64,000 bases of DNA. Source: Sipunculus nudus (taxonomy: Eukaryota > Annelida > Sipuncula > Golfingiida > Sipunculidae). The stretch is from NCBI GenBank assembly GCA_026874595.1, contig CM049316.1, forward strand, positions 75,118,676 through 75,182,675, given 5' to 3'. Positions within the stretch are counted from its first letter, which is position 1. Each line of letters opens with the position of its first letter. Positions 24,088 through 35,375 of the stretch are shown one piece after another. The notes beneath the pieces are model-generated. The model had not been told where the DNA came from. It ran no database searches and saw only the letters and a list, made by a program, of their open reading frames with translations. A program made the position numbers and the translations under genes.

Positions 24088-24258
24088 TTAAGACAAGCAT
24101 GGTATACAACATTTTATTTTATAAAGCTGACGTAAGCCCAACATGTTCTTCACCTGGTCCCAGGCCACAAGTCTCTCATATCTCATTATAACATTATATT
24201 TCTTCTCAAGCACGCCCAAGCACTCTCTTACCAGCGGTAGGCAGAGTATCTGTACCTC
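24088..24258 (-). CDS. Unrecognised candidate terminal exon
   Basis: Read on the minus strand, an acceptor (atttcttttcag) precedes 24258 and a 56-residue frame runs to TAA at 24088. It contains EVQILCLPLVRECLGVLEKK, then YNVIMRYERLVAWDQVKNML, then GLRQLYK. The helical, charged pattern with W and Y looks like a real domain. An aataaa string sits inside the last codons. It could be the last exon of the gene whose exon lies at 25270-25540 on the same strand, but the joining exons were not found. Confidence 0.45.
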   Translation of the reverse strand, partial: EVQILCLPLVRECLGVLEKKYNVIMRYERLVAWDQVKNMLGLRQLYKIKCCIPCLS

Positions 24259-24458
24259 CTGAAAAGAAATATTTTTTCCCCATCATATTCACATGTTGGT
24301 ATAAATACTTATATAATTTCAGGGTTAAATTAAAATGATGCATGAACTTTAAGGGTTCAGTGCAGTTAGGACTGGGAATCATCTGAAATCTTGTTTTGTT
24401 GCTGTACCAGTTTATGAGGATTAATATATTGTTAATGATGGAATTTATCAATCATAAT

Positions 24459-24460
<2 letters not shown>

Positions 24461-24526
<66 letters not shown>

Positions 24527-24547
24527 TATATATATATATATATATAT
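24461..24547. repeat. (TC)n(TA)n compound microsatellite
   Basis: About 17 TC units, then two TA tracts separated by a short TTTGTTTA. Confidence 0.95.
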
Positions 24548-25269
24548 ACTTCAGGTCCATGCAGGCACCATATAATTGTCACTGTATACAATTTAAAGAG
24601 TAGAATTTACATACTTCATTCAAACATTTTTCCCTTTTGCAATTTTCCATTTGCATTAGAATTGTCTGGATACTTTTTCATGTGGTAATATCATTTATAC
24701 TGTCTTGGTTTATCAAATTAACATAAAACTGGAAGTTAAATCTACGGACTTAGGTAATGACAGTGACCTATACTGAAAAAAGTACCCAGTGTACATTGGC
24801 TGTAGCCTACGACTACTAGTGTAGTCTGGACTTGAGGCCGCAGCCTGTAGGCCAAGGCAAATGTTGACATGCATGGCAATCATACGAAAACGGCCAGCAT
24901 ATTTAATCATTATTTACAGCGATTCAGTTTTCAACAACAAGACTCCAGCGAGTCATAACAAATTATATTTAAACTCACATATCTTATAAAAAAATCACGA
25001 AAATGTGGACGATAACTACTAAATAGTAAACGGTACATAGCGTATGTCTTAGGTGCGGAACGCCAGGTGTCGTTGTCACGCTGTCAGTGGCACTACCACT
25101 CAGTCACGTGGTTACAGAAAACACACTGCTTGAGCGGCACTGTCACCATAATTTGACTGTAACGTAACGTCAAAGTCAATATGCTGTCTTAAAATAACAT
25201 AATCAAAAGTCAATAATACTTCTCCTTTTATATGGTCCCTAGAAAAGATAAAGAACTGTTTGAACTTAC
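24548..25269. other. Probable intron, no exon seen
   Basis: Lies between two minus-strand exon candidates. The 65-codon ORF at 24713-24910 lacks splice support. Confidence 0.3.
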
Positions 25270-25540
25270 CAGTCGTTCCTCGCAACACGCTCCTCAAGAT
25301 CAACACGATCAAGTTGACTGTTCCTCCTCGTCTGTGCTGTCCGCCTCCGGCTCTAAATCGTATGGCTGGATTTCTCCAGCCTGGTTGATCGACAACTACT
25401 GGTTTGTTAATTTGTTTCTCCTTCCTCGCTGGACGGAATTGCCTCGGATTCACTGCGTGACCAAGCAAAATTCTCGTCAGCCACGTCGTGGACTTCAACC
25501 AGCGAGACATCCCTCGGAACAAGAAAAAAAACATACACAT
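25270..25540 (-). pseudogene. P2X7 C-terminal-domain-like exon, frameshifted
   Basis: Minus strand, ending in a strong donor (gactg then gtaagttca) at 25270. One frame reads GEIQPYDLEPEADSTDEEEQ and then stops. The neighbouring frame, starting at the same place, continues QLDRVDLEERVARNDW to the donor. Together they resemble the start of P2RX7_C-domain proteins: an I-x-P-Y-x-x-E-P motif, an acidic stretch, then R-(L/V)-x-N-x-D/E-W before the Cys-rich zinc region. That zinc region would be in the next exon and was not located. The one-base shift between the two halves suggests decay. Such genes are multi-copy in bivalves and corals (general knowledge). The longer ORF on this strand and the 108-codon plus-strand ORF are in other frames. 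Confidence 0.4.
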
Positions 25541-26023
25541 CTTGTGTTTATTACATGAACATCTTCAGTATTGCAAGATTTTAAATACAATATTTCAAGT
25601 TTTTCTGACATAGTACATACAAATATTGATTCAACAAAAAGGATTTAACAAGAGAAATTTCAAATTGCTTGTATTGCTACTTGTTTCTACTTTTTCAAAG
25701 ACATATGCATATGGACAATGTATACGAGATCTCCCTGCAATTTTCTAAGAACATTGGTCCAACTGTTCAGCCCCATGTCACACATTGGGGTTGTGGCCCT
25801 AGTATTTCCTCTTTTCCATTGAATTCATGCACCATGGATCAGTTTTCTCAGCAAAGACTGTACAGATATAATATTCTGGGTAAAAGCATGACCCTTGATA
25901 AATGAATGGAATTAATCTTATTTTTTTAAATTTTTTTTTATAATTTGCTGAAAGATGTATTCAGCATTTAACACTTACACTCAAGTCATGAAAGTTTATT
26001 TCTAACATTCTTCACCAGCAGCT
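25541..26023. other. No gene seen
   Basis: The 78-codon plus-strand ORF (25669-25905) has no splice or family support. Confidence 0.3.
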
Positions 26024-26042
26024 TTATTTTTTGTTTGTTTAC

Positions 26043-26230
26043 TTAACGTGAGGAAAGTGCAGAAACAACTCCATTCATCTCTTTATGGAAAACTTTAGGA
26101 TCATTGAATGAACCAGTTTTTCCTAATAAAAAAACCCTCTGAGGATGACATGGACGTAAAACCCTTCGAGCATACATACACTTTCCCTTCGCCCAATTTT
26201 CCATGTACAAATACCAATATGACAGGAAGG
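26043..26230 (-). CDS. Unrecognised candidate terminal exon with poly(A) signal
   Basis: The minus-strand frame includes NWAKGKCMYARRVLRPCHPQ, then RVFLLGKTGSFNDPKVFHKE, then MNGVVSALSSR and TAA at 26043-26045. An AATAAA follows about 15-20 bases later (near 26024-26029). The upstream limit is not certain. No family is recognised. Confidence 0.3.
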
Positions 26231-26258
26231 AAAAACAAATATAATGATTAAATACCAA

Positions 26259-29200
26259 AAAAAAATTAAAAAGATTTATGTGAGAAATATCCTAAACTAC
26301 CTTTTTTTGGATTGGGCTACTGGAATCAGTTGTTATTGGAATTTTGCAAAATTTTTATGTCGAGTTAAATACCAACTCGACGGAATGTTGAGATGCCAGC
26401 GGATGGCAGTAATTGCCTTTCAACGGCGCGTAATGCTCGTTATAGCCATCACACACAGCAATGAATGCTGGAACAAAGCACCTGGCTGCCGACACCCTGT
26501 AGAGTGTCCTTTATGCTTACACAAAGACCGTACACTAAGCTTATAATTATTATTACGTTTGATATTCATGCCATGGCAGTAACACATAAGTCAGCGCTGG
26601 AAAATTAAATCTTCATTATCTGGAAAATGGAAAGGTAGTGCTCTACAAAAATTAAGTGTGAGTAATATATTTAAAATATAATAATATTTATTATTTATAT
26701 GCATACATATGGATCATCGGATGAAGCATATTTATATTGGAGCAATTACAAATACGAGAGTGACCTTAAACATATGTAATTTCATATGATGAAAATCACA
26801 TAAAGCTTTTGATTTCTCTACAAAGGTAGATGGATTTCTTGATAACAATTTCAATTGTGGTAAACTTTGATGTTTATCTATAGCTTTATGTAATGGAAAG
26901 ATCCTTTTACATAAGCGGGAATTATTGAGATATTTGTAATTAATGGTAAACCTGAGGGTTTTGTAAAAACAAACAGCAAATATAATTCATTAAGGGGGTT
27001 TACTTATTGCTTAACCATTGACACATTTAATTTAAGTAAGCATTAGAATCTAGATAATAAATAGTGAAATAAATAGGTATATGCTTGTTTTTTCGTAAGA
27101 TAAGATGAATAAGGGTGATTCATGCCCTACTGTCTGATTGTCTGCTTGCCCCTCTGTCTGCCCGTTGGCAGATTAGAAAAGGTATCCGAAAAATAGTTAC
27201 CTTGACCTGGTTCTCCAAGCACATAGTTTAAAACAGTTTACATTATTTTCTCAAATGTATCCAAAATAAAGTTTTAATAGGTTCTCAAATAGAGATGTGG
27301 ACCTTAACCTTTGCAAATATAGGATTTTGTTTGTAACACAATAGAAATTGATGTTCTGCATTTGCTTTTCTCAAATAAACTGTTTCCTTTTACAGCTATA
27401 ATTAGTTATGATATAAGTTTTTAACCTGCTGAACTTACACGGTCTAGTAAGGCAAATATTAAATAACCGTGTACCCCATAACTTTTGAAGTACTTCTCAT
27501 ATAATTCCCAGTTACATTCAACTTATTAATGAAATTCTTGCTGTTGTTCGAAACTAGTGACCTTGACCTTGATTAAATCAGTATCATTCGATGTAACATA
27601 TAGGAATTAGGCCTATTTTAAGGTAGATCTGCCCGATACGATATCTGGATGCCAGCAATTCCTAGTTCTATTTACCTTTATTTTAGAGAATCGCCCAAGG
27701 CAGCCATTGATGCATTCTTTAGAAAGGCACAAATCACAGCTGTTAGGACAAGTTTTCAGCAAGCCCGGTTATAATAGGATATCGTTAATTAAATCACTGT
27801 GAACAATAAGCTTAAGTTATAGGACAAAGCTGTGATTTGGTTTCTCCGAAATATAGAAGTCCGACCTATGCAGTTATAAATTCTAACCATTAACCCAGGA
27901 AATCATCAATCCATATATGCAGACAGCTTGGGCAAAATGTCATCGTCCATCGTAGTTAGAAGTGGCAATCACAATTGAGAAATTCGCACCAGATTTCTTA
28001 ATCTATAGTTTTAAACATTGCTGACTCAACTCTTATCGATACAGGGATGGCGGATGGGGCAAGGCTTGAAAGGCTAACCCTCATTTATGTTTTGACCAAC
28101 AAGAAGACACATGGGAAAAGGAAACTGAACATTTTTGTGTAAAAATTAGTTTTTACTAATACGTGGGGAACTACGTGAGGTCGTGGAAAATGTGATGCAA
28201 TGCCTTTGGAGTCTCCATATGCACCCCGAGGCAGTCCCAGCAGCCTGCCTATTGTATAACGTTTGTCATTAACGTCTCAGATATACCAGATACATTTTTC
28301 GGTTACTATGTATTTTCGAAGGCAAACGTAAGCTAAAGCATAATATCCCGCGCGAAACCATACCTTCAAATCTGGAATATTCCACTGACAATGTAAGTTC
28401 GGTGTTCAATTTGTTTTCTGTCTGTACCCATCATTTCAAATGAAAGCTGATATTCTGATTGAATAAATAAAAAAAATAACAAATTCTGTGTTAAAAAACA
28501 TTGATGCATACTGAAATGAAAGAATATAGTTCTGAGATTAACATATGACAATTTTGTAATTTCATAGCATTTGACCTTAGCATATGAACCTGAAGGTCAA
28601 TACCATTCATAATCACAATTTATTCTTGTTTGATTTCATTGTAAACTCAGGGTTCCTAGGATAAAACTATAAAATAAGTGTTTCTCAAGTCATGTTTGCT
28701 GCTTGCAAAGTAAATGGATTTGAAATAAATCGTTTATATTGGGGTACATAGTTAATTTTTTTTCTTAAACGAAGCCTGGCGGAAGGGTAATAACTTCATT
28801 CCAACTAGATGTTTTGACCTTGAACATAATAAGCAAACTAGGCAAACAGTCCAACAAAACAAATTAAATCCCTTTTAAAATGTCAGTATCATCATTTTTA
28901 CCGCAAAGCGAAAGACTACAATAAAAAATACTATATAAGGATGACATAATATAAAAAAAATAAACAATAATTAAGGAATAATGGCCATTTATTTTCACCA
29001 TATCCTTTATGATTACCAATAACAACAAGAGTTAAAAAGCAATATATCTTATGAAAACCTTTTTGTTGGTTATAACTCTTTTTTTTTCTTTGAGGTTAAA
29101 ATAAAATTTTACCACATTTGATCCTTTGATTTTAAATTTTTGCCTTTGGGGATCAAATGCTGCTTTGGCAACCGGATGATTCTGAAACCAATGACGATGG

Positions 29201-30289
29201 TCAATTTTCTTGTTTGGTTGCTAGCCTTAAAAATCATTTTAGAGGGTCTTCCCGTCAACTAAAATTAGTAAAACTTAAAAACAGTAATATAATTAAATCA
29301 TAATTTAACCTTAATTTAACATTGAATGGGTTTCTTTTATTGCTTAACTTGCAGTTATTAAATGTAAAACAAAAAAAGTTATAAATACTATTACCAGCAA
29401 TGTGTTTCAGAAACCCTACACGCTAAGGAGCATGGATATTTATAGTAAGATATACAATGTATATGCACAGTATAATAAATATACATTCTGTCAGATTTGC
29501 CCGTACATGTATACTGTACATTTCCCCCTGTACTATTGGTTAGAATGGCCGTCGAGGACATATTTATGACTCACTTAAATCAGAGTAACAACAAATGTAG
29601 GTCACCCGTTATTAGAGAGACTTTGGTTTGGATCGTAATCAATGTTTGCCACTCGCTGTGAAGATTAACCCCCATGGCAAAGGGTACTGTTTCCTTGATT
29701 GGTGGACCTTATTGGGTCAATAGCGTCCTCGAATTTCAAGCGAACACCGTGCGTCAGATTCTACAAAATGTCTTACCTAGGAAACATGCCCTGTCATGTA
29801 CCCATATTCACTTAGACCAGCGTTGTTACCAAATATGAGTGTACAAATGATACATAATTCGAGTTCTGTTACATTTATACTGAGATAAGAGGACGACAAG
29901 GGACATGTACATGTATACATTGATATCGTTCGTTATCATATTGCACCCATTCAACTTTGCTTCCGATACTTGTGCCCAACTGAGACTTTGGGCTACGAAG
30001 GAATTTTTTAAAGCTATATTCACAAGTATGACTACTATGTATAACTTAAATGCTTAGAGACGAAACAACATTTAACAAGATTAATATGATGAAATCGATG
30101 AAACGGAAGCTTAAAAAACTTTTCATTCTTCAATTTATGATTATAATACCTACTAACTACAAACTAAAAGCACTGCAATATCTGATGTTCGTGACCTTAT
30201 CCGTTCTGTAAGGAAAGCAGGCCCTAAACGGTAATACAGTATTTGTCCATTAGCACCGGAAGCCATCATGATAAATTAAAACATGGCCA
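26259..30289. other. No gene seen
   Basis: Over 4 kb of AT-rich DNA without a supported exon, long repeat or RNA gene. The 100-codon plus ORF (26244-26546) has a protein-like second half but no signals. A small perfect inverted repeat gtcgagtt...aactcgac lies at 26358-26381. The block at 29757-29795 is the partner of 20691-20735. Confidence 0.4.
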
Positions 30290-30340
30290 TACCGTCTATA
30301 TATAAAACCTGCCTCTCTGCAGACCCCATCGCCCTATTGA
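30290..30340 (+). promoter_or_regulatory. TATA-box promoter candidate of HNMT-like copy 2
   Basis: tctatatataaaacctgcc at about 30295-30312 is a strong TATA box about 390 bp upstream of the first recognisable HNMT-like coding exon. The usual start would be near 30330. Confidence 0.45.
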
Positions 30341-30682
30341 TCTAGAGTCCACAGAGTTCACGCTGTTTTGTTTGCCTTTATCAGCCCTTCAGTGCCAAGT
30401 TCACAGGAAAGAAATTCTATAGATTGGTGCTGATACCCTGTGGACCGAAATGGATCGATGCATTGAAGTACGCTGTTATATATGTTATTTCTAATAGGCA
30501 ATTTGGTTTTGGCCTTTCATGCAAATACGGTGTAAAAAACAATTCACGTGGTCTTCAAAGGATCATCCCACAAGTTCCCCATATTAAAATAAGATATTAT
30601 TATCACCTTTTGTACCCGAACATTTAGTTTTTCTAACAAATATCATGAATTTTTTTCATATTGACTGCCATAATTATAATAG

Positions 30683-31026
30683 TTTCTATGGGTTTAGGAG
30701 AGCATGACGCCGCAATCTTGGATGAAATTATCAAGTTTAAGCTGCCGGTCCATTACACTGCAGTTGATCCGAATGGTGACCAGATGAATCAGTTTAAACT
30801 GAGAGTAGTCGGTAACATTAAATACGCAGGTGTAGAATTTGAATTGCGGGAAATGGCAGCTGAAGAATATTTATCTGCCTATGCCTCCTCTGAAAAGTTT
30901 CACATGGTATTTTTCATACATAGCTTGTATTTCTTCTACGGTCTAGTGGGTGAGATTTTGGAAGGTTTTTTATAATTTGACAGCGAAAGATGGAAGAATA
31001 ATTGCCATTACCAGTGAAAAGGGTTA
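30683..31026 (+). pseudogene. HNMT-like methyltransferase core exon (copy 2), frameshifted
   Basis: The acceptor-like taatag ends at 30682. The exon opens SMGLGEHDAAILDEIIKFKL, the glycine-rich SAM loop (motif I), then HYTAVDPNGDQMNQFKLRV, where the acidic residue of motif II binds the SAM ribose. EFELREMAAEEYLSAYASSE and FHMVFFIHSLYFFYG follow, the motif IV region of histamine N-methyltransferase-like proteins. The frame closes at 30975 in a T-run (30966-30971). The next frame carries on with VFYNLTAKDGRIIAITSEKG, the following strand. A one-base indel is therefore likely and the copy is probably dead. It sits between the TATA site (30.3 kb) and the last exon (31.24 kb). First coding exon not identified. 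Confidence 0.75.
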
Positions 31027-31240
31027 AACATTAACAGTTATGATTCCATAACCGAGTATCTGCTTTTATGTGCTAACTGGTTTCTGTTAACAAAAGATCC
31101 TACAAGATCGGTGGTATGGGAAACCAATGGAAGACATTGGTTAGGCTGACCAATAATGTTAGGATCATTTCATCGGTTAATTCAGAATTTGCCAGGTTAT
31201 ATTATATAATTTAATCACTGATAGTAATGTATGTTTCCAG

Positions 31241-31332
31241 ACAGGTTTTTCAGGAAATATGAAGGGAAACTTCCGATTTCTGATATGGCATGGGGTCAGG
31301 ACATTGACTTTGCACTTGAGTTCAAATGTTGA
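31241..31332 (+). pseudogene. HNMT-like last exon (copy 2), truncated
   Basis: Acceptor atgtttccag ends at 31240. In phase 1 it reads RFFRKYEGKLPISDMAWGQD then IDFALEFKC and TGA at 31330-31332. It is homologous to 5451-5680 but stops about 47 codons earlier, in line with decay of this copy. Confidence 0.65.
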
Positions 31333-31480
31333 ACCGTTCTGTTCAATAGTAAAGACCTAATAGCAATGTATGCCGTTCCTATAAAGTTGTTTAAAGGTAA
31401 GATTATCAGTATTGCAAATACAGGGAAATTGGGGTTAATAGCCTTTCTTCAAGAGAGGAAGTCTTTAGCATAAAACATCC
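31333..31480 (+). repeat. HNMT-like downstream block shared with 42690-42850
   Basis: ctgttcaatagtaaagacct and later gggaaattggggttaatagc align with 42702 onward. This shows a third, smaller copy of the HNMT-like locus. Confidence 0.65.
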
Positions 31481-31980
31481 CTAGTTTCTCATTTTATGGA
31501 CAAGTCTACACCACCGAGCCGTCAAAGAGTGATAAAAAAAACTGTAGCGTAAAAAGTTGTCAAATTTATCGTGAAGAGGCTTCAAATGTCATATTTTGAA
31601 CAATACAATTTTCGTTTTCATTAATAGATATTTATAGGTTCCGTTTATCTGAATGTGTGTGTGTGTGCGTTTGATAAACTGCGTAAGTAACTCTTCGTTA
31701 TTGTCTTTTACAGAGATAACATTGGTCCGAGGTTCTGTAAGGAGGAGAAATACAGCATACTGCACCAAAAAAGCGACAAGTCAATACTCCTACTAAACAG
31801 GCGAAGTGAATAAATTTCGAAATGCCGACACCTGAAGCCACCGAACCGTGTAAAAAGAAAGTAACATTTATAGCTGGGTCCCAAATAAGCGTCAGTTATC
31901 TGATGATCGCCCTGGTGCCGATACCGGCAACGGCGTGAAACTCGGAGTAATAACACGATGCTCCAGCGTGCTTAACTTTA

Positions 31981-32000
31981 AGTATATATATATATATATG

Positions 32001-32055
<55 letters not shown>
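31981..32055. repeat. (TA)n microsatellite, interrupted
   Basis: TA tract with two short gaps, directly left of the miniature transposon. Confidence 0.95.
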
Positions 32056-32057
<2 letters not shown>

Positions 32058-32060
32058 ATG

Positions 32061-32825
32061 CAGTAGAGCGCCGTATTTCCGAATGCCGAATTTCCGAAAA
32101 TTCGGTTTTCCGAAATTTAAAATGGGGAACCGAAAATGTATTCGTTTTTCCGAAATATTTTTCAAGAATTATAACACCTGCAGGCCTGCAGTCAGGTGGT
32201 CAAGGCGAGTGGTGACCCTAATTAATTAGTTCTTGGCCGACGCAGTCGCCGGATCAAAGGTGCTACGCCAGGCTCCATATACCCAAAGAAAGCGGCTGAG
32301 CGGTTTATCCAAGAGCACTTGTGTATTATCAACCATTTCTAGTTTGCAAGCAAAGTTCGTCGGCTTGGGCTGAGATGTCAGGCAAAAGAACTGAGCAGTT
32401 TACTCGCAAGAGTATTGGTGAGGTATCATTCGCACATCGTTTGTGCTCAAGTTGATTTAGATGTGAGGCCATAGCACGCGGGCCTGGCCATACAGTTAAT
32501 TTCGAGAGAGCAATTGTGTCACTAACTGAAACTTGCCGTTATTCAACTTATTTTCTGTCAGGAAGAACACCAATAGAACAAGATCGTCATGCTGTCAATA
32601 GCCAGAGATATGCAGTCAAGGAAAATAAAGCGGACTGCGTTATGGAGATGCCGCACTGGCGCCGCCTGCGGACTGTTAAAGAAACAAATCGAGCTACAAT
32701 AATAGCGATGCCATTTGACCTTTTCCTCCCGTACGTTTGTTGGAAAAAATGGCCTAGACCATCGACCGAATTTCCAAAATTCGTTTTTCCGAAAGAAAAG
32801 CTTCGGAAAAACGGCTCTCTATTAT
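32061..32825. mobile_element. Miniature inverted-repeat element, pogo/Tigger-like termini
   Basis: The left end CAGTAGAGCGCCGTATTTCC and the right end (reverse complement AATAGAGAGCCGTTTTTCC) match over about 20 bp. Both continue with CCGAA-rich subterminal sequence (left 32085-32155, right 32764-32815). Tc1/mariner elements of the pogo/Tigger group often have CAGT-start, CCGAA-rich ends and insert at TA (family knowledge). The element is flanked by TA tracts. At 765 bp with no transposase frame it is non-autonomous; the ORF at 32516-32869 runs across its edge and is not a gene. Confidence 0.65.
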
Positions 32826-32830
32826 ATAAA

Positions 32831-32892
32831 TATATGTGTGTGTTTGTGTGTGTGTGTATATATATATAAATATTTATATATATATATATATA
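32831..32892. repeat. (TG)n(TA)n microsatellite
   Basis: TG-rich then TA tract directly right of the miniature element. Confidence 0.9.
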
Positions 32893-32929
32893 TTAGCATT
32901 TGTGTGTTATTTAACAGTTAATAATAAAG

Positions 32930-33785
32930 TGCAGTTTCCATCGAGACCATCAATACCATAATGATATATCTTAGTTACGGTTAGCAGAACACAGACCGAT
33001 CGGTATATGGTACGATAGATTATATGGGTTATTTGCGCTATATTCCGGTATATAATCAATATACGATATATAGTATATAGCAACCAAACCGTATACCATC
33101 GGGCGTATGAGGTGGTCGCTTGATACTTTTATAAGAACAATTCTTTTTTGAAAACAGCTGTGTATCTGACGCTGTGATCCTCACCATAGTTATGCTATTG
33201 GTTGTAGGCTTTTTGATTCCGTTATGTTATAAAATAGAGCCACGAGAAACAATAAACAGTGCAATATAACGTTTGGATGTGACGTTTTAATCTTTTTAGA
33301 GTGTGATATAATTTAGGGATTTCAAATTATACTGCACTTTGGTCTCTGTCTATGAAAGCTTTGGAATAAGAGACAAGACGGAGTTCATGGGCAATAAATA
33401 AAATTTAGAATCATTGACGGTTATGCGGGTTCTGTAATATACTGTGAAGTATCAATATTATTGATAAAGAAATGATAAAATTGCATTGGAAAAGTTAGAA
33501 CCCTCTACATATAAAACAATCACCTGATACGACATCAGAATGTTAAATATGTAAACAATGACATGATCGCTCAACTGACGAGAATTTATATTTGAGACAG
33601 TTACATTAGAACTGTCGATCCTAGAAACTATTGAACTGAGTTATTGGTGAACAAAACAGGGCCATATGAAAGTGTAAATGTTAGAGTCCACGTAGTACAT
33701 ATATCATTGGGATTTTACGAATGCAAATGTTAGTTTTCGTGCATATACCATTGTGATTTTAAAAATGAAAATGTTCATGTAGTAC
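32930..33785 (+). repeat. Duplicated HNMT-like 3' region (copy 2 of 6700-7490)
   Basis: Colinear with 6700-7490, including ccggtatataatcaatat, gtgcaatataacgtttgg, the aataaataaaatttag string near 33393 and gttattggtgaacaaaac. Divergence is moderate, with small indels. It also carries an internal repeat of gtacatatatcattgggatt that is absent from copy 1. Confidence 0.75.
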
Positions 33786-33789
33786 ATAT

Positions 33790-34556
33790 TGTTACGGAAC
33801 CTAATATAAACAGATCACGTATGCGTGATGAACACAAATTTTGTAATGGAGATAAAAAAAAGTCAGATTCTGTAACACTAGGCAGCTGGAAAAGTCTAGG
33901 GGAATGAATAAAGAAGTCAGTGTTTTTTGTTAACAAATAACTATAATTTGTTCCTAAAACAACCCTAACAATACAATACACTAAATCAATAAAATTATAC
34001 AGTGAAACAGCGGTATAGCATCCAGTCAATACAATCACACAGAAAGATAATGGTACAATACCTGGATACCAACAGTGTCACCAAAATAAGTCCTTTGAAT
34101 GTAAACTCCAAGTGAATGACAGTCCAGAGGAAAGTTCTTGCAACAACACAGAACGTAAAATAAAGTCCAAATGTATCAAATCCTGTAAAGTTCTTGAAGA
34201 ATCTATAATTGCCGCATTCGTCGGATAAGATCCTGACACACGCTTCTGCGTTCGCTCGAATCTGCTCTGTTGTCTGTCTCCTGGTTTTAAAAAACAGCCC
34301 TTTATATACCTTCACACCCTAGGCCGGGAACCTTCTACTTCTCGAACAGTCTATAAGGACCCTACTCCACAGTAAGCACGCTTTTCAGGAATTCTTTAGA
34401 AAGACATAGCCGTGTGTCTACACATACCAGGCTGATCACGTGACCCACGACCAAGCTTGAAAACTCAAGGCCCACATGACAACGAGAGTTCAACCAGTAC
34501 GGAATGTAACAACAACACGAGTTACGCCCGTGTAACACAATAAAGCACCTGTAACA
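33790..34556 (-). mobile_element. Solo LTR (family B, copy 1), 767 bp with 4-bp target duplication
   Basis: Begins TGTTACGG and ends CTGTAACA, with TG...CA ends and inverted TGTTAC/GTAACA. It is flanked on both sides by ATAT (33786-33789 and 34557-34560). On the minus strand it has a TATA box (ggtatataaagg, near 34301-34308). Its other parts align with 39403-40200 on the opposite strand. No internal retrotransposon genes are present. It sits inside the duplicated HNMT-like region but is missing from copy 1, so it inserted after the duplication. Confidence 0.75.
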
Positions 34557-34572
34557 ATATAACATTGACATA

Positions 34573-34870
34573 TATACGTGTTAAAGTTAGATGATCACAA
34601 TCGTCCACATAATTAAACACGATCACTAAGTCCGGTATACTCCTTTGTATTCACATCACCCGAACGTTCACTCCCTTGTGTTCAAAGCACACAAAATTTT
34701 ATTCCGGTGTCACGTACGAGCATCGAACACATGCCATCGGAATGTCACTTCTAGCTCAGTCCGCCCTCACTGTATACATTCACACGGATTCGCCGGCGCT
34801 TCACGAAACCAATTAAAACAGTTCCTCACTATCGAACGCGCTTGCCCCTCAGGGCAAAATCTAGTAAGCA
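34573..34870 (-). mobile_element. Truncated LTR candidate (family A, copy 2)
   Basis: Matches 7487-7795 at many points: gttagatgatcacaatcg, aatgtcacttctagc, agtccgccct, gccggcgct, acagttcctca, gaacgcgcttg. Similarity stops near 34870. Because it sits at the same relative place beside the HNMT-like 3' region in both copies, it was probably already there before that region duplicated. Confidence 0.5.
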
Positions 34871-35029
34871 ATGGCAGATAGGCTTACAGCCTCCTCAGTA
34901 GGAAAACTGAAGAAATATATCTCTCGGCTGATGTCTCCTGAATTCATACAGCACGTAACAGGTGGTAACAGGCGCTTTCTGGCTGCCTGTTTCTTTGATG
35001 GAGGTTTTTGCTTTCTATGTGGTGTTGGT

Positions 35030-35375
35030 TTTGGTAGGGGTATATGCTCTATCACTGCTGTTTGTATATCTTTGTCGAGGTATGTCCTCTCTGAGTGGTG
35101 TCTGTTGTCTTGGAAGTATGTGCTCTCCAAGTACAGCCTGTTTGTATTGGTAGAGGTATGGGCTCTCCAAATGCTGTCAGATTGTCTTTATGAACGCAGG
35201 CGCTCTCTGATTGTTGTCTGTTTGTCTTGGTGGAGGTATGTGCTCTCTGAGTGCTGTCTGAATGGCTTGGTGGTGGTTTGTCCAGTCCTGGTAGTGTCTT
35301 TTTACTTTGGTGGAGGTAGGTGCTTTATGAGTGGTGTCTGTTTGTTTTCCTGGAGGCATGAACTCTCAAGGTTAA
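35030..35375. repeat. Minisatellite, ~40-bp unit (about nine copies)
   Basis: Variants of gtatgtgctctctgagtgct recur near 35040, 35080, 35115, 35156, 35196, 35237, 35276, 35317 and 35357. The 203-codon plus ORF (34871-35482) and minus-strand ORFs are open only because of the repeat. Confidence 0.85.

Noticed and set aside
25112-25540. 142-codon minus-strand ORF and the opposing 108-codon plus-strand ORF
   Set aside because: The minus ORF reads through the strong donor at 25269; a different frame matches P2X7-C. The plus ORF has no motif.
30424-30627. 67-codon ORF as a first HNMT-like exon
   Set aside because: No similarity to HNMT N-termini and no donor in frame; only the TATA box upstream is kept.
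32516-32869. 117-codon plus-strand ORF
   Set aside because: It lies in a miniature transposon and runs across its right end into a microsatellite.
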